A stretch of DNA of 39,162 bases from Leptospira sp. (lineage in GTDB: Bacteria > Spirochaetota > Leptospiria > Leptospirales > Leptospiraceae), in assembly GCA_027531445.1 (NCBI GenBank), contig JAPZRK010000110.1:1-39162 (forward strand), read 5' to 3'. Below the pieces are notes generated by a model, which was given only the letters and a program-made list of their open reading frames with translations, was not told the DNA's origin and searched no databases. Shown one piece after another: positions 32,896 to 39,162 of the stretch; the stretch's first letter is position 1, and the number at the start of each line of letters is the position of its first letter. Made by a program: the position numbers and the translations under genes.

Positions 32896-34155
32896 ATGTC
32901 CCTTTCCAAACTCTCCTTTTTGAAATTTTTAGGTCCAGGTCTCATGTATGCAGGCGCCGCTGTGGGAGTGTCCCATTTGGTACAGTCCACTCGTGCTGGA
33001 GCCAATTACGGCTGGGAGTTGCTTTTCATCGTCATATTTGCAAATGTCATCAAATATCCTTTTTTTGAAATCGGTACGCGCTACACAATTGTCACTGGCA
33101 AATCTCTGTTAGATGGTTATGAGAATTTGGGTCGATTGCCTATCTGGATTTTTTTCATCATTTCCACGGGTACCATGTGTGTGATCGTATCTACAGTAAC
33201 TCTTGTTACGTCTGGACTTTTTTCAATCATACTTGGACTCAGCATCACTCCATGGATTTTGTGTTCGATCATCTTACTTTTTTGTTTTGCATTGCTTTCC
33301 ATTGGAAAGTTTTCTGCACTCGACGTTTTAATGAAATGGATCGTTATCGGTCTTACGATTGCAACGATTCTCGCGGTGGTATTTTCCTTTTTTGCGGACG
33401 TTGTAAAATTGGAGACACCTGGCAAAAGTTTTTCGATTTCAGATGCGGCCGATGTTTCCTTTTTGATCGCACTGATGGGATGGATGCCGATTCCCATCGA
33501 AGCAGCTGTTTGGCAATCGGATTGGACACTTGCAAAAAAAGAACAAAATGGGGGAGAGCTTCCTCCGATGAAATGGGCGATGTTAGACTTTAATATCGGT
33601 TATTGGGGAACTACGATTCTTGCTGTATTCTTCCTTGCACTTGGTGCCAATATGATGTACAACACTGGCAATGAATTTTCTGGAAATGCGGCGACGTTCG
33701 CTGGTGAACTCATCCATTTATACACATCCTCACTTGGATCTTGGTCATATCCGATTATTTTGGTTGCGGCATTTTTTACTATGTTTTCTACCACCTTGAC
33801 TTGTTTTGATGCATACCCTCGTGTGGTTTCAAACTCGTCGAGGCGGGTATTCCCAAGATTAGCGACCGTCAGTTTAGAGAAGTTGTACTGGATATGGATC
33901 ATTGTGGTGGGCGTTGGATCAATTTGTATCCTCGCATTTTTTTTAACAAGTATGAAGAGTCTGGTTGATTTTGCAACGACAGTCTCCTTTCTCAATGCTC
34001 CCATACTTGCTCTGATTCATCATTTGATTTTATTTGGGAAAGACATCCCGAAGGAACACCGACCACATCCACTTATGAATTTACTTTCATGGTTTGGAAT
34101 TATCTTCCTATTTGGGTTTTCAATTTATTTTTTACAGATGAGATTTTTTAACTAG
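32896..34155 (+). CDS. Nramp-related transporter lacking the canonical metal-site motifs
   Basis: The 419-residue protein has about eleven helices and the overall Nramp (SLC11) pattern, starting FLGPGLMYAGAAVGVSHLVQ in helix 1. Canonical Nramp transporters have DPGN in helix 1 and a Met-Pro-His motif in helix 6, which bind the metal. Here the helix 1 site reads GVSH (24-27) and helix 6 reads MPIPIEAAVWQSDW (197-210). The substrate may therefore not be manganese or iron; a different ion or solute is possible. ATG 32896 is chosen because the frame upstream of it overlaps the terminator. The nhaC gene starts six bases after its stop. Confidence 0.75.
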   Translation: MSLSKLSFLKFLGPGLMYAGAAVGVSHLVQSTRAGANYGWELLFIVIFANVIKYPFFEIGTRYTIVTGKSLLDGYENLGRLPIWIFFIISTGTMCVIVSTVTLVTSGLFSIILGLSITPWILCSIILLFCFALLSIGKFSALDVLMKWIVIGLTIATILAVVFSFFADVVKLETPGKSFSISDAADVSFLIALMGWMPIPIEAAVWQSDWTLAKKEQNGGELPPMKWAMLDFNIGYWGTTILAVFFLALGANMMYNTGNEFSGNAATFAGELIHLYTSSLGSWSYPIILVAAFFTMFSTTLTCFDAYPRVVSNSSRRVFPRLATVSLEKLYWIWIIVVGVGSICILAFFLTSMKSLVDFATTVSFLNAPILALIHHLILFGKDIPKEHRPHPLMNLLSWFGIIFLFGFSIYFLQMRFFN

Positions 34156-34161
34156 GGTTGT

Positions 34162-35544
34162 ATGAACCCAAAGAATGTCTCCATTCTTTTTTCTCTATCT
34201 CCGCTCTTCTATTTGGTTGGTTTTGTGGTTCTCTCTCGTATTTTTTTCGGAGAAGTGGAACCACTCCATGGTCCGCACCAGGTGGCTCTTCTATTAGCGA
34301 CGACGTGCGCATTGATTCAAAGAATCCATAGGCACCATGCACGGTTAGGATTCTGGCTCGTCTGGAGACGCAATTTTCAATCAGTTATACCTGCAATGGG
34401 CATTTTGTTTTTTGTAGGAATGCTTATCGGAGCCTTTGCATGTGCATCTGTCTTGGAATCGATGATTTCTTTTGGTCTTAGCAATCTATCTCCACATTAC
34501 TTTCTTCCAGGTGTTGTGATTGTAACCGCTATGTCGGCTCTTGTGTCTGGTTCCTCTTGGACCACAGCCGCAACGTTAGGTGTGGCAATTATGGGAGTTT
34601 GCCAAATTATGAATTACCCTTCTGCAGTTTGTGCTGGGGCAATAGTTTCTGGTTGTTATTTCGGTGATAAGTTATCGCCGGTATCCGATACAACTAATCT
34701 TGCTTCTTCTCTGACAGGCGTTAAATTATTCGACCACATAGGTTTTATGATGCGCACAACCATCCCAAGTTTTTTTGTTAGTTTGGTGCTTTATACTCTT
34801 TGCAATTCCTATCTTGGATTCAATGTGAGTCAATCAGACCTAAACCAATCTCTGCTTGAAATGCAAAATCTTAGATTTGATTTGGTTAACTTTATTCCTG
34901 TCTTACTTGTTTTTGGGGCATCCATACTTCGCATCCCAGCAATTGGCGCCCTTTCTCTTGGAATTTTGTCTTCGGCTCTGATTTCCTTTTCTCGCGAAAT
35001 CTCTATCTGGGAATTTATACAAATTCTTGGCTTCGGGTTCGACTCTAAAACAGGTGATCCAAAGATCGATGCATTATTAGGTGGTGGAGGAATTGTCGCA
35101 ATCTTACCAACCGAACTCTTGATTCTTTCAGCGGTTACCTTTGGCGCAGTTTTGGAAGGGTTCGGATATTTGTATGAGATTCTTCATCAACTGAAAAAGT
35201 GGATCAAACGTATCTCCGATATTCTCATCGCTTGTATGGGTTCTGCGATCCTTATAAATTTGGTAACCGCGGATCAATACCTTTCTCTTGTTATTCCGGC
35301 ACGTGCTTTCAAACAAATGGCAAATGAGAATGGCATCCCAGCGAAAAAAGTTTCCCGTTCACTCGAAGATGCGGGAACCATATCTTCTCCACTAATTCCA
35401 TGGAATAGCTGTGGGGCGTTTATGGCCACTTCACTCAAAGTAGCAACGATCTCCTACTTACCTTTTGCTTGGTTCAATATCATCCATCTGCTATTTTCAT
35501 TTTCATTGCTTTTGAAGAATAGAAAAAAAGAAATAAATAGATAA
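34162..35544 (+). CDS. nhaC: NhaC-type Na+/H+ antiporter
   Basis: The 460-residue protein has about eleven to twelve membrane helices and the NhaC landmarks: SGSSWTTAATLGVA at 129-142, SGCYFGDKLSPVSDTTNLAS at 163-182 and, near the end, LVTADQYLSLVIPARAF and AGTISSPLIPWNSCGAFMA. It should exchange sodium for protons across the inner membrane; related proteins carry malate/lactate or amino acids instead, so the substrate is not proven. It follows the Nramp-like gene by six bases and is probably co-transcribed. Confidence 0.88.
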   Translation: MNPKNVSILFSLSPLFYLVGFVVLSRIFFGEVEPLHGPHQVALLLATTCALIQRIHRHHARLGFWLVWRRNFQSVIPAMGILFFVGMLIGAFACASVLESMISFGLSNLSPHYFLPGVVIVTAMSALVSGSSWTTAATLGVAIMGVCQIMNYPSAVCAGAIVSGCYFGDKLSPVSDTTNLASSLTGVKLFDHIGFMMRTTIPSFFVSLVLYTLCNSYLGFNVSQSDLNQSLLEMQNLRFDLVNFIPVLLVFGASILRIPAIGALSLGILSSALISFSREISIWEFIQILGFGFDSKTGDPKIDALLGGGGIVAILPTELLILSAVTFGAVLEGFGYLYEILHQLKKWIKRISDILIACMGSAILINLVTADQYLSLVIPARAFKQMANENGIPAKKVSRSLEDAGTISSPLIPWNSCGAFMATSLKVATISYLPFAWFNIIHLLFSFSLLLKNRKKEINR

Positions 35545-35552
35545 GTTCGTAT

Positions 35553-35582
35553 TTGTCACCAATTAGTTCGCCTATTTATCGT
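35553..35582 (+). promoter_or_regulatory. Possible promoter of the gene at 35593
   Basis: TTGTCA at 35553-35558 and TATCGT at 35577-35582 are 18 bases apart. The predicted start near 35589 leaves almost no leader before GTG 35593. The match is moderate. Confidence 0.35.
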
Positions 35583-35592
35583 TTTATGATAG

Positions 35593-36465
35593 GTGACCAT
35601 TGAATATTCAATATCTTTTCTAAATCAATGTGATAAACATTGGTCTATGTTACCAAAAATAGAAGAAGAAAAAATAAAGTACATGATTCGTTTGGCGAGA
35701 CAAACAGAAGATCTTGAAGATTTAAAAGTATATTTGCCAATTTGGATGGCAGACAAAGCTTCCATAAGAAGGCGTATGACCGAGGATGAAAAGTCAGAAC
35801 TCATCGTAAACATTTTAGAAAGATTTGAAAAGATGTGGCTCCTTTCCCTTGAATACGATCTTTCATTTGTTGCTGGATTCTTTGTTACTTATGCATTCAA
35901 CCTGTTTCGTAATGATTTTCGAAAAACAAAAAAGATTACTGACTTGAATGAATATGTTCAACTATGGAATGAAAAAAAGGAGTCTTTGGATTGTTATACG
36001 ATCTATCAACAAAAACTAAGGCAAAACAAACCGGACCTGCTTGATGAACTTCCCAAAAGAATGAGTTTAGCGATGGCACTCCGTTTTGACTTACCATTGA
36101 TCGGAAATCAAAGAAAATCCTTGGAATGGCGACTGATGGAATTGGGTCGAAAGTTCGATGATTTCCAAAGAATCTATGACAAAAAAAAGGAATATTTACA
36201 AAAGAAATTGGATCTCTATTCAATGAAAGTCGTACGTTATACTCGACTTTTGTTGCATACTACAGATGATGAAAAAAGACGTGGGTATGCGAAGAAGAAA
36301 AAGTTTTGGGTTCTTCTGCGCGATAAAGCACTTAGCAGATGTTTATTTTCTGAACGAGAGATCGCTTTGATCTTAGGGATTACCAGAAAGGAGACGCGGA
36401 GTCTGCTCGAAAAGGGTCAAAAACTGTATTTTTGGCAGAGAAAAGATTTATTGCACTGTGCATAA
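35593..36465 (+). CDS. Unknown helical protein with a C-terminal HTH, possibly a divergent sigma-like regulator
   Basis: I do not recognise the 290-residue protein. It is basic and mostly helical. The C-terminus LFSEREIALILGITRKETRSLLEKGQ (251-276) reads as a helix-turn-helix like sigma-factor region 4. The segment YDLSFVAGFFVTYAFNLFRNDFRK (88-111) is loosely like the region 2 helix of ECF sigma factors, in which an aromatic-rich helix precedes an R/N-rich one. A long coiled or basic helix (190-240) sits between. The next gene encodes a STAS anti-sigma antagonist, which is compatible with a regulatory role, but the sigma idea is weak. GTG 35593 is the only sensible start. Confidence 0.6.
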   Translation: MTIEYSISFLNQCDKHWSMLPKIEEEKIKYMIRLARQTEDLEDLKVYLPIWMADKASIRRRMTEDEKSELIVNILERFEKMWLLSLEYDLSFVAGFFVTYAFNLFRNDFRKTKKITDLNEYVQLWNEKKESLDCYTIYQQKLRQNKPDLLDELPKRMSLAMALRFDLPLIGNQRKSLEWRLMELGRKFDDFQRIYDKKKEYLQKKLDLYSMKVVRYTRLLLHTTDDEKRRGYAKKKKFWVLLRDKALSRCLFSEREIALILGITRKETRSLLEKGQKLYFWQRKDLLHCA

Positions 36466-36529
36466 AAAATTGCTTTACAAATGACTTTTTTGCAAGAGAT
36501 TGATCGCCTATACCACCAACCGAAGGGTT

Positions 36530-36871
36530 ATGAAAATCAAAGTTACGACAAAAAACGACGTGCACATCATCAAAATTGAGGGTGCCATCAAGGCTGGAAA
36601 TGAGTTTGAGCTGTCTGAGAAGATCGAACAGTACATCAAAAAAGGCCAGGTACCGAAGTTCATCATCGATTTGAAGAAAGTTCCTTTTATCAATTCGGCA
36701 GGACTTGGCACTTTTTTAAATATCTACAAACATATTGATGGCTTGAATGGTCGACTTGTCTTTGCAAATCTCAATTCAGACATTGAAAACTTGATGGAAA
36801 TTACAAAGCTTTCCAGTGTTTTTGAAATCTATAAAACTCTGGAAGAGGCGGAAGACTCTTTCGAATATTAA
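36530..36871 (+). CDS. STAS-domain anti-sigma factor antagonist
   Basis: The 113-residue protein is a single STAS domain like SpoIIAA or RsbV. The phosphorylatable serine is Ser56 in the motif FIIDLKKVPFINSAGLGTFL. Dephosphorylated antagonists bind an anti-sigma kinase and release its sigma factor; no such kinase is in the window. ATG 36530 with AAGGG just upstream is chosen over an in-frame TTG at 36500. It follows the HTH-type gene by 64 bases and precedes the AsmA-like gene by 22 bases. Confidence 0.9.
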   Translation: MKIKVTTKNDVHIIKIEGAIKAGNEFELSEKIEQYIKKGQVPKFIIDLKKVPFINSAGLGTFLNIYKHIDGLNGRLVFANLNSDIENLMEITKLSSVFEIYKTLEEAEDSFEY

Positions 36872-36893
36872 ACACAACGGAGCGATTTCGAGT

Positions 36894-39162
36894 GTGGCTT
36901 TCTTATCCTTAGAAAACGTACGACAAATCGCGAATAAGATCTGGTTTCGTTCTTTTTTAATCCTCTACCTTCTTTATAAGCTAATCTTCAATTCTTTCAC
37001 CGCCGATCTTCTTTTGCCGAAGGTCGTCTCTTCGTTTACAAATGCAGAACTGGCCCTCGATACAAAAACATTCTCACTTTTTTTTGGTTTTGAAGCAAAT
37101 GACATCCAGTTCAAAACGAAAGGTGATTTTCAGGGTGAAGCACTATTTGAAGCGAAAAGATTGGCTCTCAGATACAATCTCCTTTCACTTTTATTTTTGA
37201 AATTAAAGCTAAGTGAGCTCGCTATTGATTCGGCTACGATTTTGTTACATGAGAAAAATGGAATATGGAATTATGCTTCTATATCGAAAGGAAAAAGTGA
37301 AGTTCCATCCGAGCCAGAGTCTGAATCGGAATCAATAGATGAGATTAAAACCTATCTACCGATTGCAATTGAAACGCATCTCCAGCTTAGTAAAATTCAT
37401 GTTCGATATTGGAAAGAATCTAAAGATAGAATGTTGGCTGATGTTTATGACTTCAACCTTCGCTTAGATCTTGAAACAAATCGATTTACCTCCATTCCTT
37501 TCAATCTAAACTTTTTAGATGAGATTGACTCCTTTTATTTTGCGCTCAATCCTGAAAGATCCTTACCTATTGAATTAGACTCAGATGATTTGACTTGGAA
37601 ACAAGCGATACCACTTTCAATGATGTTAGACTGGAAAAATAATTCTAACAAATCCGCATTTATTTTTTCTTCCAATATAGGAAGAGAAGACATCTCCTTA
37701 GCTTATAAAAAGAGGAATATTGAATTTGGTGCATCATTAAATCATCATGTAGAATATCTACCCGATGCACAAGTAATCAACATCAAACAGATCTTACTCA
37801 AAGTTATGGGTGATCCTTGGCTAGCCGTCGAAGGAAAAGTTTACCAGCTGAATAGTGATGATCGATCAATAGATATAGAAGTCAAAGAATCCAAAATTGA
37901 TCTTACACCGGTTGATCGAGTTCTGGCTCAGTTAGAAGGAATTTTACCAAAAATAAAAATGAAAGGATTGATGAGCTTTTCTGGTTCATCCGTAAAAGGA
38001 AATTTAAAAAATGCCATTTCTAAGGTCCAATTATTGGGAAATCAAATCGTAGTTGGGTTCGGTAGCTCGAAAGTACATAATATTCAGGAGCTAAATCTAG
38101 CAATCAATAGTGAGTTAAATCTCGAAACAAAGCTACAAAAAACAGCCAAAGATCCCCTTCCTTTTTTGCAATCCTTTCAGATCGAACGTTGCAAAGTCAA
38201 TTATAATGGAATCTCATTGCTCTTAGCTGGATCTTATCAAAAATTAGACCACCTAACTTTAAATGCTACTTTGGACAATTTAAATCTTTCCGATTTTACA
38301 CCTATTGTGGGAGGCAAACTCAACGCAGAAATTGGAATTAATGCATCCGATTTTTCTCATTTACCAACGTCACTTGATGTAAACATAAATGGTTTTCGTT
38401 ATGCGATTGATAGATCACGTTCCCCGTCTTCTCGTCTCAATCTACTTGGACTCATTAACTTGAATTTTGATCGACCTTTTGGATTGAATACCATACAATT
38501 AGAAAGACTTTCACTATTACAGAAAACACAAGCTGGAGCGAAAGCGCTCGCTTTGGATTTAATTGCTAGTATTTCGATGGGAAAACAGTTGAAGATCAAA
38601 ACAACTCCAGCTCAAGTTTCTCTCCATTTGCCATCACTCTTACAGACATTGCCTTTGGTCCTCAAAGAAAAAGTAGCCAACCTTCAAAACTTAATCGGCA
38701 ATGATCCCGCTTTCAAAATAAACTCTGATATACTCATCGAAGATAACATTCAAAAAATCCAGGCAAAGTTGAGTGGTGTCATTCCTGGTTTGGAATTAAA
38801 AGATCTAAATCTTGGAGTTGATGTAACAATCTCAAATGGAAACCAAAAAAAGATTCAGATAAAAGAAGTTACACTCAACGGATATGAAAAGGTTTTAAAT
38901 TTTAAGTTGATGGGAGAATTAGAAGAAAATTCAAAATTGGGAAAAGCTCCCTTGGGATCTTTTTTTGGAAATTTGGATACCCAACTCTCTATCATTTCCA
39001 AAGAAAAAAAATACCTACTCAAAGGATGGTCATTTTTAGGAAGTCTTGATTTAACAGCAAAGATTCGAAATTTTGATCTCAATGGAAATTTGACATCTAA
39101 CAAAAGTAACTTTTATCTAAACAACCAGAAATGTCCAGGGACAGATTGTAAACTCTTCTTAG
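36894..39162 (+). CDS. AsmA-like large envelope protein, 3'-truncated by the window edge
   Basis: The frame opens at GTG 36894, with GGAG eleven bases upstream, and is still open after 756 codons at the window end. One N-terminal membrane helix (SFLILYLLYKLIF) is followed by a long extracytoplasmic region of beta-rich segments such as LFFGFEANDIQFKTKGDF, IETHLQLSKIHVRYW and LLLAGSYQKLDHLTLNATLD. This is the style of AsmA/TamB-type proteins that bridge inner and outer membranes for lipid transfer. The family call is by layout, not by a single motif. A short acidic stretch (SEPESESESIDE) is found near residue 145. Confidence 0.6.
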   Translation, partial: MAFLSLENVRQIANKIWFRSFLILYLLYKLIFNSFTADLLLPKVVSSFTNAELALDTKTFSLFFGFEANDIQFKTKGDFQGEALFEAKRLALRYNLLSLLFLKLKLSELAIDSATILLHEKNGIWNYASISKGKSEVPSEPESESESIDEIKTYLPIAIETHLQLSKIHVRYWKESKDRMLADVYDFNLRLDLETNRFTSIPFNLNFLDEIDSFYFALNPERSLPIELDSDDLTWKQAIPLSMMLDWKNNSNKSAFIFSSNIGREDISLAYKKRNIEFGASLNHHVEYLPDAQVINIKQILLKVMGDPWLAVEGKVYQLNSDDRSIDIEVKESKIDLTPVDRVLAQLEGILPKIKMKGLMSFSGSSVKGNLKNAISKVQLLGNQIVVGFGSSKVHNIQELNLAINSELNLETKLQKTAKDPLPFLQSFQIERCKVNYNGISLLLAGSYQKLDHLTLNATLDNLNLSDFTPIVGGKLNAEIGINASDFSHLPTSLDVNINGFRYAIDRSRSPSSRLNLLGLINLNFDRPFGLNTIQLERLSLLQKTQAGAKALALDLIASISMGKQLKIKTTPAQVSLHLPSLLQTLPLVLKEKVANLQNLIGNDPAFKINSDILIEDNIQKIQAKLSGVIPGLELKDLNLGVDVTISNGNQKKIQIKEVTLNGYEKVLNFKLMGELEENSKLGKAPLGSFFGNLDTQLSIISKEKKYLLKGWSFLGSLDLTAKIRNFDLNGNLTSNKSNFYLNNQKCPGTDCKLFL

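Noticed and set aside
36500..36529. Upstream extension of the STAS gene to 36500
   Set aside because: The ten extra residues are not part of the STAS fold and the start would be TTG without a ribosome site.

Overview
The window looks like a chromosomal segment of a Leptospira, possibly of the saprophytic (L. biflexa-like) clade. The strongest marker is a gene at 30424-31326 whose product matches the leptospiral porin OmpL1 over its N-terminal strands and its C-terminus. A DUF1574 protein (a largely leptospiral family), a lipoprotein with a spirochaete-type lipobox, and the moderate-to-low GC content agree. The presence of a photolyase and the sequence distance from pathogen OmpL1 as I remember it favour a saprophyte, but that is inference. 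I see no phage, insertion sequence, CRISPR array, tRNA or rRNA.

Layout. 1-1188 (-): truncated sensor protein (pseudo-receiver, two PAS regions, start of GGDEF). 1289-2110 (+): short-chain dehydrogenase. 2107-4637 (-): tight unit of class II photolyase, ClpS and an AlkD-type DNA glycosylase. 4872-6746 (+): nitrogen module amtB-glnK behind a good sigma-54 promoter and ended by a terminator. 6838-8316 (+): a promoter, a long structured leader holding an 18-codon ORF with an extreme Shine-Dalgarno, and a double-MaoC hydratase resembling mesaconyl-CoA hydratase. 8431-11914: metallo-beta-lactamase fold protein (+), DUF2079 membrane protein and HpcH/CitE-type lyase (-). 12020-14270 (+): signal peptidase I, AtpZ-like protein, glutathione peroxidase with an OhrR-type operator, and ohrR. 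14354-21422 (+): complete F1Fo ATP synthase operon (atpI-like, atpB-E-F-H-A-G-D-C). 21451-26227 (+): SLBB protein, very acidic repeat protein, and acidic/GAF/degenerate-GGDEF protein, all closely spaced behind atpC. 26253-28731 (+): MBOAT acyltransferase with a DUF1574 SGNH-like partner. 28740-30027 (-): small DUF5808-like protein and carA. 30028-30423: intergenic, with a GC-rich palindromic element and the ompL1 promoter. 30424-32844 (+): ompL1, a lipoprotein and a strong terminator. 32896-35544 (+): non-canonical Nramp-like transporter and NhaC antiporter. 35593-39162 (+): protein with a possible HTH and a vague resemblance to sigma factors, STAS anti-sigma antagonist, and a truncated AsmA-like protein.

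How the parts fit. AmtB and the PII protein GlnK form the usual ammonium uptake and sensing pair. Gpx and OhrR look like a peroxide-responsive pair with a palindromic operator. The ATP synthase uses a c subunit with a proton-type carboxylate site. The least explained parts are the leader at 6873-7137, the acidic repeat protein at 21778-23985 with its GAF/pseudo-GGDEF neighbour, the Nramp-like protein without the usual metal-site residues, and the divergent regulator next to the STAS protein. All calls come from reading the sequence; no database search was run.
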